DNA of 64,000 nt, from NCBI GenBank assembly GCA_963281155.1, contig CAUJLY010000001.1, positions 6,200,001-6,264,000 of the forward strand, given 5' to 3'. Under the pieces are notes generated by a model. That model was not told where the DNA came from and did not search any database. It saw only the letters and a program-made list of their open reading frames with translations. Positions within the stretch are counted from its first letter, which is position 1. Each line of letters begins with the position of its first letter. Origin of the DNA: Rhabditophanes sp. KR3021 (taxonomy: Eukaryota > Nematoda > Chromadorea > Rhabditida > Alloionematidae). Below are positions 36,101 through 47,854 of this stretch, in pieces. The position numbers were made by a program, and so were the translations under genes.

Positions 36101-39100
36101 AATTAGTTCTCACAATAAATATACCCAACTTCTTCATATATATGTAATATATTTAAGGTGCTATTGAATAACCCAAAGACTAACTATCATTAAAGGGATT
36201 AAGAAGAAAAAGTAAATATTTACTTTAATATCTTTAATTAAGATTTATCATTTTTGCAGAAGTTAATTAAATCTCGGTAATCATTAATCCTTTTGAATAC
36301 ACAAAAACTCCGTGATAATTCATATACATATTTCTGAAATTGATATAAGATATGCCCGTTTAATTAAACAGGGAATTATATAAAAAAATAAGTGTATATT
36401 CTAGAAATTGCGTGCATCTTTTAACGTTTTTTTGTAAATTTATTAAAATTTATTTTGAACCAATAAGATACATCATATCATAATGATATCACTTACAACC
36501 ATAAAAAGACCTAAAATGTTATGATTTCCTGAGGCACCGATTAATGAGACCCTTTAAACAAAATTTCCAGACTGAATCCAATGAAAATGGTATAATCTTG
36601 ATGTCAACATCCTCTCTTTAAGTTATTTTAAAACATACTTATAGACAAATCAAATTGTATGGCCCTGCAATTACTATTTTTTGCAACATACTTTCAAATT
36701 CAATATAAAAGGTAGGGTGGAGCCAAATATCTATTTAAATTGCCATATTTTGTTGTAAAGATGTCAATTCTTTCGTAAGGGAATTTTACTTAACTTCTGA
36801 CATTAATTAACTTTTATTATTTTGACTCTTGTTATTTTTATATTTGTGTACAGCAATTTTAAGGGATTTATTTCACATATTTTGTTGTTTAGTAGCAAAC
36901 AATCATGAAAGATTTGTTTTTTGAAGGGGATAAATATTCAATGTAACACTTATTTTAGACAATACCAAAAATGAAATTGCTTTCGATATGTCTGAAAGAT
37001 TATTCCCTCCATTCAGAAATGTATTTAGGAGTTTATTTATAAATGAATTTAGATATTTCTTCAACTGTAGATGACATACTATAACATAGGTAAAGGGCTT
37101 TGTCTAGAATATGTTTTTGAAGTTAATGATGTATCTCATTTCTTAGCCGATACAAATAATCATGTGTTTCTGTCTACCGAAATATGATATTTTTTGTATA
37201 TTTAAGAGTCAACTGTTTCTGTTACTGACAAATTAGCGCAATTTTTGAGTTAATATTTTTAAGACAAAAACAAGTATTTTACATACTTTTTAATGTAAAA
37301 ACAAGACTTATGCAACTTTTGTCTATATTTAATTGTAGCTAAAATCAATTTAGCAGATTTCTCAAAATAATTTTTTTTCGATTAAGTAAGAACTTCAAAT
37401 CTCAATTATCATATCCCCCATCTGTGAGAGAGTCTTTTAATCAAAAGTAGTTTCCCAAAAAGTTGATTTTCCGCTCAAGTTATTATCTTCTATTAACATT
37501 TAAATACACTAATCTATTAGAATCTACCTCTTAAAGCGGAGAAAAAAATCGGCATCATCCGCTCACATTTCTTATCACACCTTTTCAATTATTTATTGTT
37601 AAGTTTATAATTTTCAATTCGCACAAAATTCCAAACTCTATTACTTTACGCATAAAGACACATCTCGAAACAAAAGAATTTGCACACACAAATTACTTAC
37701 TCCTTCAAAATTAAAACTTATACTATGTTTATTTTTTATTTATTTTTGTTGAGAAAATATAAATTTTGTGCATTCATATACATAATCGGTTTCCTTTATA
37801 TTTACGGAACCAATTAAAGTATACAATACATTTATGGCTCAAAATAAATCAAAATATATCTTCGAATGTTTTTTATTTACTCACTATTTGTCCATTATTT
37901 ATGTTTGACAATTATCATATAATTGTGAATTGGTAAAGGGGGCAAAAATGGAAGTAAATAATCATAATGGGTAAATCAAATATTTCTTGAATTACAAGTA
38001 TAAGCAAGTTAATAAATGGCAACCCTTGATAAGAGAATTTTAATTGATATTAAATTTAGTGGTTTGCAAATAAAAATATATTTTTCCAAATGTTAATCAT
38101 TCTCATCATAAACTTTAATTGAATTTTCCATTTTCAAAAGTTAGCTGAACTATTAGTTTAATGACCCATAAACTTAAAACGCGACTAATAATTTATTTGT
38201 TTAATTAATGGGGCTTTTATTATGAGTTTTCAAAATGAGCTTTCTATATGAGCTTTGAGTATAAGCTTGGTGGAAAAGGAAGTAAATAAATAGTGTAAAA
38301 TGCAAACATATTATGGATGTTCAATTAATTCGAAATCCTACAATAAAACTTTCCCTTAATCTTTTCCAATTTAAAAACGTGTCATTATTACCAAAACTGG
38401 TCCTCTTTATCGTAGCATTATATTGTTATTTTGGAAAAGATATAATTTGAATTAATTCATATTTTTTAACTATTCCTATTTAAATTCATCTTTGACATGC
38501 AGAATTTGATTCAGCAAGGTTTAAACTATTCTGCAAATTGTTATATTCATCTAATTTTCTATTTAACTCAAACATATACCTTATTCTTTGAAACAGGTCA
38601 TTCCATACATTTTGTGGACTTCTTAATTCTAGTGGTATATAAAAATGCGTTGCCCTTTAACTAAAGAAAGATTATTTTGGATTCCTTAGACAGAGTACAG
38701 AAAATAATTGTTAGAATTGTTAATAGTTAAAAGGTATTAACATCCTTTCGACGTGGTCCTCATTTCCTTTAGAACTTAAACTGAGTAAATGTTCATTTCT
38801 TTTTGATGTAGCCATTCCAATTACTAAGAAGACCTGAATTCCTGCGTTGATTCGTGTGTTATTTACTTTCTTGAAAGCTGTTTATTAAACGCATATATTC
38901 TATACTTTGAACTCCACTGAGTAAAGAAACTTTTTTAGACATACATAGTCTTTTAATTTAGTGAGATAAATTTCATTTGCAATTGATGTATCAAAAGTAT
39001 TTCTTAAGATTAAGTAAGGGAAATAAGAGATGTCTAACTTTGATCGAGCATACATTTAGATAAGATCATCTGTAGTTTGACAATATAGTTTACACTATTT

Positions 39101-42100
39101 GGTTTTTAAGGACATGTATGTTGTTGTTCATATGCGCCAATGTTTTGACTAAATATGTTTAATATAGTTTATATTGTTTTGCACAATCTTTTGCAAACAC
39201 CAGTATTCTTAATTAAATGTACTAAACAATTGATGTGAATCATTTTTTGTACAAAATGAAAATGACGTAAACTAATAAATGATTAATACTAAAGTCACTT
39301 GTATATCACTCAGTTGATCGTGTCTATTTATTTAGCAAGCGGTTATTATGAAAAAACTAATCAGATTCTATTTGTATTGCTTTAATATAAAAAGATTCTT
39401 TTATAAATTCATTTTTTGTAAATTGTAATATATCTCTTACTATATACTTTTTAAATATTATATGACAAATTCAAAGGTAGTTTTTTAAGGCCTATTCTTT
39501 TGAAAAAGAACTTCATCATACTAAACTAGTGTGTAAATTTATCTATCTATTGTAAAAACCCTTAAAATGTCTTGATAAATATAACATTTATACACTTGCA
39601 AAAACTTCTATTTCCTACAATTAAAAAAAGTTGCATTTCTTTATGATTGTTGTATATGTCAAGTTGTCCCAACTTTTTTTTATGGACAAACAAAAATATG
39701 TGTATACATACCAATATACAATTTGTTTGTGGTTAATACCCAAAAATAGAAAGAAAACAACATAAATTGGTGTTGTGTTAAGCTCTTGGCATTATCTTTT
39801 AAGTATGACTTTGTCATCAATTATACTACTTTTACACATACTTTGCAATTGTCTTTATACAAAAATCTTGACTTTATATGGAAAGTTTTTTGTTTTCAAA
39901 ACATAAATGCCAAAAATGTGTATGAAAATCATAATAGTAATTTAAAAGAGGCTTGAAGTTAAGAATTTGATAATTCTGTCGTTATCGCAAGAAAGATTAT
40001 TTTAGATACTTATAGAAGATATATTCATATTTGTAGGTCATAATATCCATTCAAATTGTTTCTTTGTCATAAAAAATATGACGGACACATTAGTTAGTAG
40101 TATTAGTATTATAGCAATATTATTGTTCATCTTATATATTTATGTTCTTTCTTGAGACAAAACAAAAAAGAGATTTGAATTGATAATAGGGGATAAATAA
40201 TATTTATTCATTCCGGAAGATTTGTATCAAAAAATAGAATGTCTTTGATTTAGCAGATTTATTTATTGTTAAACAATAATAAGATCAAATTCTTTTTGTG
40301 TTTTGTTATGTTTAGAAGTTTAGCGAGATTTGAAGTTGAGGGTTAGCAAAATTGAAGATGAAAGGGATTTTTCAATCACACGCTAAGTAGGAGTTAACAA
40401 GATCAAAGAGCTTGTAAAGATACCTTATAGTTGTTTAATCGAAAGCATTATCTCTTGAGGAATATAATTTGTCGTCTATCAAATCGTACTCCCATTAATG
40501 TGAACTAATTCAGTCTATATGAACTAATTCATTCTCTGTCAACTAATTTAGTCTATATTTAAAGGTTATACATATATTTCTAGTCCAATCATACTTTTCC
40601 TCAAATATCATCCGTCCTTTTAAAAGAATTGTCTTTTGTATATTTGCAATAACTTATTAATCTATCTATCACTTTACTTTTTATGTGAGGACGATACTCT
40701 TGAAAGTTTAGTGGTGTGTGCTCAAAAGTTTGTTGTAATAGATATGTATAATTAGTTATCTTTTATTATTTATTGGGCTAAGTTTGTGTATTGCTCTTTT
40801 TGCAAATTAATAAAATTTAAAACAATTTATGATTTGATGATCGTTTAGAGGAAACACCACCACACGCAAAATTTAGTTTGTTTAGGGAAAAGTCGTTATT
40901 TATTATCACTATCAAATAAACTTAGCCATTTTCTATTTTTACACACTATCACATTTCTTATATTATATGATGTGTATCTATTTTAGACTATTATATTTTG
41001 ATTTTTGCCAATTTTTATGCGGCTTTTGATAATAACATTCATTATGTTACTTCATACAAAGACTCTAAAAACCGACCTTCTTCTTTTATTTTAGACACGA
41101 CGATTATAGGTTGTCTTTGCATTAATACCAAAAACTTGCAACGTTTTGTTATGCTTGAAATGATACCACAACTAAATATATCAGCTCTAATAAGCAATTG
41201 TCTCTATGACAAGTAAATTGGCCTTATATTGGGCCTCAAAAGCCCACGTCACCTACACACCACATAATATATGTGAGATAAACGTCCTATTTAACCGAAT
41301 TTGGCTGAAAATCTACTAAATTTGACAATAATTGGTAGATTTTATTAATGTTTTTAACTCAATTCTACATTCTTCTAAATGCGTCTTCATCTGCATTTAT
41401 TTACATTATTTTAAATTTTAGATATAAATTCAGACGGAGTATATTTTAGATAGAAGTTCAAAACGGTTCATAGTTGATGCCTCTTATGGTTTTTATTGAT
41501 ACTAACCGTTTTTTACAATTATCGTCATTGACACCACTTTTATCACTTCAAAATTGACGAAAGAAAAGGAAAGAATCTTAAGTATATTTAAATATAGTTC
41601 GCATTCTTTGAGTTAATTAAAAGAGTTTAAACTGTTAACTTATATATACTTTGGAAGTTTGCTTTAAAAATCATTTGTAAATTTGTGACATATCAAAGTG
41701 ATGGTTCTCCCTTAGTGCTACTATTTTTTGGTTTGAACAAATAAAAAGATAATTATAGCTTTGTAATATAATAAAAAAATTAATGTTCAAAACAAGGCTT
41801 AAAAATTGCATTGTCTAGGATAACAATATCTAATATTTGGCATCTAATGCCCGTGGCTAACTGAAAAATTGCCTTGAATTGCATCCTTTTGTTTTTTGAA
41901 AGTAGATATTAAGCATCCATCTTTTTGTGTCTAAAAAATGCATTCTATTTTAAGCTGTATCAATTTTAATTCATTTGTGTAAATACAAGAGAACAGCTTC
42001 ACCCTCAATTTAATTTTACATTATTCAACATAATGTAACATCAACTTTGAATACACTTAATGCAATATATAATGTTATATCTACTTTTTTCGAAAATTTA

Positions 42101-42651
42101 TACAAAAAGGTTACCATCTTTGGCATTAAACCCCCGCTTGTTTTAAATTATACATGTATATTTATACATATTTTCATCAAGGTTCACTTAATGTTCTTCT
42201 CATTAACGGCTTTTAATATTTAAGAAGCCAGAAAAAAGGTTTTAATGAACATACATAATATTACAAAAAAAATTAACTTTTATGACCACTTTTTTTGGTG
42301 TTTCTATAAACTGAAATTTCGCCTGGCTGTGACACTCTCCCCTTCCAATAAACGTACATATAATGACATCCTTATGTTTAGTTATAAGACAAGAGGTGGT
42401 GTGTTACAAGCTATAAATTTTTAGTTTCTTCGTAAAGATTCACCATATATTAAATAGAAGTATTGTATGCAGATGTATGTATATCTTTTTGTCTATTAAT
42501 CCAACAAACTATCATCAACTTTTTCGCATTCTCAATGATTGGTGTTTTAATTAAATTTATTATGCTTTAACAATTTTCAGTGAAAGGGCAGACTTCTCCT
42601 TGGACTTTTATATTATCTACTACTATCTCTTTTATATTTTACACAAACAGA
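33156..42651. other. 9.5 kb gene-poor region
   Basis: Continuous AT-rich DNA with short homopolymer runs and no open frame resembling a protein; the frames at 34184, 35254 and 40998 lack any family feature. There is one short tandem repeat near 40.5 kb, listed separately. It may hold distant regulatory DNA or unseen 5' exons of the kinase gene, or unannotated non-coding RNA. Compared with the rest of the window, where spacers are usually below 1.5 kb, the gap is exceptional. Confidence 0.5.
40502..40558 (+). repeat. 19-base tandem repeat, three copies
   Basis: Three head-to-tail units of exactly 19 bases, each starting GAACTAATT or CAACTAATT and mostly ending in TCTATAT. The copies differ by a few substitutions. 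Confidence 0.75.
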
Positions 42652-45600
42652 ATGTCGTCTGAAGGAGATTTTGATTCATCGGACTCCGAAGAAGGATGCA
42701 TGATTGAAAGACTGCTAACTGTTGCAATTATAGGTATGTTTTCAATATCATCCAAAAAATTGTTTTGTCTCCCAGATATTCAAAAGTTTATGATGTTGTT
42801 ACGTTCAAAATTAATTGCTCTAGACAAAAGTATTGTTATTAAAGTGATCAAAATCACATTATGTTTTGAAACGAGCTCTCCTATACAAACAAATACCCCC
42901 TATGCAAATAGCCTTAAACGCATGTTTCTTAAGAATTGATAAGATATATGGCACCACAAATATATCGCTTAACAATCCACCCTCATAAGATGAACAATTT
43001 GTTAGAAGGGACCTAAGCATCCTTTAAAGAACCTCTGACACGCTTTAAATATTAATTTGATATCAACTTTTAATATTACAATTTGACATTGACGTCGAAT
43101 ATTACAATTTAGTGATGCAAAATAATAATTGATGACAAATTATTTGGAGCAACCACAAATCCGAATAAGTTTTTTTGTAATTGAAATATCTTTAAGTTGT
43201 TTATATTTTGGCATTATTGACACTCAACTTATATTATTTTTATTGATAATGTTCTTAAGAAGAGTGATTGAAGATTATTATGCTAAAGATGAAATATAGA
43301 ATAATTAAAGAGGGTTGTTTACTTAAGAAAATTGTCATGCAATGGTTTTTGATTCAAAGTTCTGATCTTTAAAACTTTTTTGTCCTACGCATATTTAATT
43401 GCATAAGTGAATTTGGATAAAAATGTGCCATGACATGAATTGGCAGATTTTGTGCCAGCTGGTAATTTTCTCTTCTCAGAATGCATTATTAAATTACAAT
43501 ATTTGATAATTTTATTATACTTTATTCAAAATTGCGCAAAGTGACCAAATAGCTTATTGTATCGTTTACGGCGGCATAATTGAAATTGTTTTTACCAAAT
43601 GCTTTTTAAATCGGTATGACTTCCTGGTTTAGTATAAGTAATTTATTCTTTGCTTTTTACAATCCTTAAAAAAGGATTTTAGGTAAAATAAAGTCATTTG
43701 CTGGTTTTAAAAAATAAATTTCCGCGTTTCGATAAAAAATAAATTTATTACAAATATTTTTAAGTTTAAGATGTAAGATTGATTTTTGCTTAACTTCTTC
43801 TGAGTTACTTGAGCAAGTTTTAAATGAAGTGCAAAAAATTTATTTAAAATTTAGAAATGAATAAAAGGGAATGGTATAATTTTTTCAAGAACTTATGAGC
43901 ATCCACAGCATGCCTTAACAACATTCCAGTATCCGAGTGTTCCTCCAACATTGCATCCATTTGGTCCTCCGTTGTGAAGACGAGCTGTACGTTCGCATCC
44001 TGAGTATTGGTGGCAACCACCAGAATATCTCTTAACGTAATTTTCAACACAGGTGCTTGCGCATGAGTAATCATCGGAGCATCTTTTCCAGGCAGTATCA
44101 ATAGATTCTCCACTTCTCATTCCAACTTTACCGCAATCTTCATAATATGGGAGTTTAATTTGAAAGTAGCTTAAAGTGATTATTAAAAGTTATTTAACAT
44201 GAAACTTACCCACATGAAAGACTTCCGACGTCCATACGACATCCGATTGGCTCTAGAATATAATAAAAGTATGTGTAATCAGAAACAAATTATTTTCACG
44301 CATTTCTCTTAATAACAAGCATATGGTCATTTTGAGGCGTACATGAGACGGTTCAGGCCCTAATATAACTTACTACATCCACTTTCATGTTTGCAGATAC
44401 ATGAAATACAAGCGTCTCCAGCAACGACTCCAATAAAGGCAGCGATAACTAACAATTTAGCGAACATGTTAACTAATATGTGCTATAATTACGGGAATCT
44501 TCTTTAAATAGTTTCTAAAAGGTCGACTTTGGACATTCTTATCTCGGAATATTTTTATATATGTCCTTTTAAAACTACAAAATTGTTATCATGATCTTGT
44601 AAAAACTTTTATCACAAGCTTCTTTACCATTTTATTACTTGATCTTTTAAGGAAAAGGAACTTTTGGGACAGTCAACTTAACGAGGCACAAAGTGAATGG
44701 ACGCTACTATGCACTAAAGTCAATGAACATCAAGCATTTAGTTGACAAAAGACAGGTTGATCATGTTTATAACGAGAAGAAAATTTTGTCTGCTCTCAGA
44801 CATCCTTTTATTGTTCGTCTTTATGACACCAGCAAAGATGGCAAAAATTTGAATATGATGATGGAGTTTCTACCAGGGTACGCTATTATTTAAATGTGGA
44901 TCATTTATTAACTAACAATAATTTAGGGGTGAATTGTTCAGTTATCTTCGTGCCTCAAAGACATTTCCCAGCCCAATGGCTAAATTCTATGCTGCTGAAA
45001 TTGTCCTGGCATTGGAGTATTTACATTCGGCAAAGATTGCTTACAGAGATTTGAAACCGGAGAACTTAATTATCTCGGCTGAAGGGCACATAAAATTGAC
45101 AGATTTTGGATTTGCTAAGAGAATCGTTGACAAGTAAGTTATTGCTAATTCACGATGCAAAATGTGTTATTCACGTAGGTGTATGCCTCCTAATCTGTTG
45201 ATTATTTATCGACATAAGCTTTACTGGAAAATATTGATAATATCAAATTTAATTTGCACGTTTTTATTATCATATTACTTTTAAATTTTGATAACAACTT
45301 GCTTAAACAGGATGTATTTTTAAGTATCATTAATCAGAAAGAAAGATTGGATAATAATGTAAAATAGGAATGTGAAAAAAAAGTTTCGAATGGTGCATAA
45401 AATGCTCTTTCTTTTTGGAAGAGATGTTAAAATCATAACTAAAACACATTTATCGGTGAACAGAAATATAAACACTTTATGTATTGTATTTTAATCATTC
45501 TTATTTACAGATCATACACTATTTGTGGAACAAGTGAGTACTTGGCTCCTGAGATCCTGACCCAACAAGGACATGAAAAGTCTGTAGATTGGTGGGCTTT

Positions 45601-45991
45601 GGGAATTTTGATTTTCGAAATGATATCTGGGGAACCACCCTTTCCCGGTGAATCTGTAAAGGAAATTTTTGAACAACTTAAAAAGTACAAAGTAATCTCG
45701 TTTCCTCGAAGACTATTCAGTGTAAATGCCAAAGATTTAATTACAAGGCTGCTGACAAAGAATCCCATTGAACGAATTGGTTCATTAAAAGGAGGAGTTC
45801 AAGATATAAAAGATCATCCATGGTTTGAAATATTCGACTGGGAACTTTTGAAAAACAAAGCTATTCCACCTCCATTAATTCCCACTATTTATCACGAAGG
45901 AGATATTGGAAACTTTGATGCCTATCCAGAAGAAGACAGTAGGATCGAAAAAGCTTCGCCTTCTGATTTGGCTTTATTCAAAGATTGGTAG
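42652..45991 (+). CDS. AGC protein kinase, PRKX/PKA catalytic subunit-like
   Basis: Four exons (42652-42733, 44652-44877, 44927-45133, 45511-45991) give 331 residues. The N-terminus is short and acidic ([15 protein letters not shown]). The glycine loop IGKGTFGTV spans intron 1. Catalytic residues: Lys50 in YYALK, Asp144 in YRDLKPEN, Asp162 in DFGFAK, activation-loop Thr175 in [13 protein letters not shown]. The C-tail has [12 protein letters not shown], then [10 protein letters not shown] and ends FKDW, a variant of the AGC hydrophobic motif. The best fit is PRKX or a divergent PKA catalytic subunit, which are regulated by cAMP through R subunits; PRKX-type is preferred because of the CGTxEYLAPE context and the short N-terminus, but this is inference. 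Intron 1 (1.9 kb) holds the lysozyme gene on the other strand. Intron 3 is 377 bases. Confidence 0.9.
43893..44467 (-). CDS. Invertebrate-type (destabilase) lysozyme, nested in the kinase intron
   Basis: Secreted antibacterial muramidase of 137 residues. Exons 44467-44374, 44252-44210 and 44169-43893 join in consistent phase. The signal peptide is [17 protein letters not shown]. The mature part starts [14 protein letters not shown], then [47 protein letters not shown] and [10 protein letters not shown], ending CCGCS. The Glu of CKHESGC and the Asp of [10 protein letters not shown] are at the catalytic positions of i-type lysozymes. Cysteine number and spacing match nematode ilys genes. It lies wholly in intron 1 of the kinase gene in the opposite direction. 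It likely serves gut or epidermal defence and digestion of bacteria (family knowledge). Confidence 0.94.
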
Positions 45992-47854
45992 ATAATGGTT
46001 GAAAACAAGCATACAATTTAAAGACATCTTTATTTGAAAGATTTTATACAAAACACGTATGAGTAGAACATTTTATGGTTATTATGGGTTGTAAATATCG
46101 ATGTGAATCATTTCAATTTAGTATAAGTGATTCTTTTTTCCAAAAAATATATATGATGTCCTTAAATTTTTATTATCTATTATTAAATTATTGTTATAAA
46201 CTTTTGTATTTGCATCTCATTGAAATAATATTTATTTCAGTTTATGATTCATTTTAAATAAATAAAATATAATTCATAAATGCAAAGTTCTTTTTAAATA
46301 CCACAACAAGTGCAAATGAATAGATAATATATTTACTAGTAGAATTCATTCACGAAAGTTCATAAAGTAATAAATAATGAGCAGAAAGTAGATAAGCCAA
46401 TAGAGATTTAATGGTGGGATAATCTTTATTGCATTTTTTGAGCTTATCTATTCACAATTCATATACAACTTAGCTAAAATAATCTTCGTGTATTATAAAT
46501 AGATTTTGCAGAAATAGATTAAATGGCTGTATTTGATGTTGGTATAAATTTAATAAATGTTGCAATAAGTTATAAATCATCAAATTTCAATATTATTATG
46601 TTTAATCTCAGACAGTTCGTTTTTGCGCAACCCATATTTTTTAAAATTGTGTTAAAAACATATCTACAAAAATTCTTTTGCTAAAACATGTGTAGGTTAT
46701 TTTAACTCTGTTGAAGCATCAACTATCAAAGCGATTGAAGATACCTATGTTCATAGCAATTATTTTTCTTTCTATCCAAGTTTCCCCAATAGTAGAATTT
46801 CATAATCATGAATTATTTATACTTGTACGTTCTTTTTTTCCTAGTGCAAAATAAGTGGACTTTAAAAGTATGTTTAACACCATTACAACTCTAATAAATC
46901 AATTAATGATGTTACAAATATTTCTTCAACCTCAATTGAAAATAGTTTTTATTTCAGTGGTGATTGCTTTAATCAAGTTGCAAACATAAATTTGGATAGT
47001 CATAGAACTGCGATCAATGTAATATATGGAATGGATGTCACTTCAGTCATTATCGTTGCCGCATTATACCGTGTAATTATTTGTCTAAGAATTAAATTGG
47101 AGACATTTATGTACTATGTTTTGTCTCAACAACGCATATCAAAGCATACTTTTGTAAAAGATTTACAGATTTTTTATGAAAGTTATGGTTTAGACATCTT
47201 TAGAAGAAGATCCCAAAATATTTCTCAAATGATCAACTTGAAAAGCTTGACAATTTTTTTAATTTGCAAAGAAATGAACTCATATTATATAATTTTAATC
47301 GAAATGGAAATATCGAAGAAATTATTTCAGGAGGTTGACCAAAACCCAAAGAACTTCACATCAAAAGTAATCGCTATTTCACGACCTCTGACAAACATTT
47401 CTTTATACTTTTAAAAAGTTTAAAGTTGGGTTCTTGGGTTTTATTGAAAATATTAAATGTAATGTGCCTGAAAGATTATGTGTTTTAATTATTAAATGTT
47501 CCAATTACATCCAACCAAAAGATGTACAAAATGGATTCTTTACCCCAGCATCTATTTAAAAGGATGAATTTATTAATCAGAATTGTTCCTGCAACACAAT
47601 GATTGATTCATTTGCAAAATACCATATCAAAAGGGTCAAAAAGAAAAATATCTATTACACTTATTTGAAGAATGTACATGATTTTAATTTATTTGACGTC
47701 ATATCAGAAAAGAACAAACAAGTCACTTGGTCTTTCTAATGCATTTTGTAATTATTTCTTTTTAAATTAAATAAACTTTTTCAAACAAATATTCATTTTA
47801 TTCATAACACAAACAAAGGAATATCAATTTCAATTATTTCAATAAAGAAATAAA
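45992..47854. other. Spacer with a decayed coding-like region
   Basis: 46.0-46.9 kb looks non-coding. About 46950-47737 (plus) is coding-like: a frame with NLDSHRTAINVIYGMDVTSV, open until 47414, and later stretches such as CVLIIKCSNYIQPKDVQNGF and DEFINQNCSCNTMIDSFAKY with an internal stop. The frame that looks most protein-like changes along the way. No family recognised. It is probably a pseudogene. The likely polyadenylation signal of UGGT (AATAAA on the minus strand) lies at 47802-47797. Confidence 0.4.

Noticed and set aside
40998..41216. Open frame of 72 codons in the gene-poor region
   Set aside because: AT-rich, low protein-like character, no splice partners.
46992..47414. Argonaute/PIWI fragment, because of the text YGMDVT
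   Set aside because: The following sequence lacks the His-Pro and the other PIWI motifs; the similarity is limited to a few residues.
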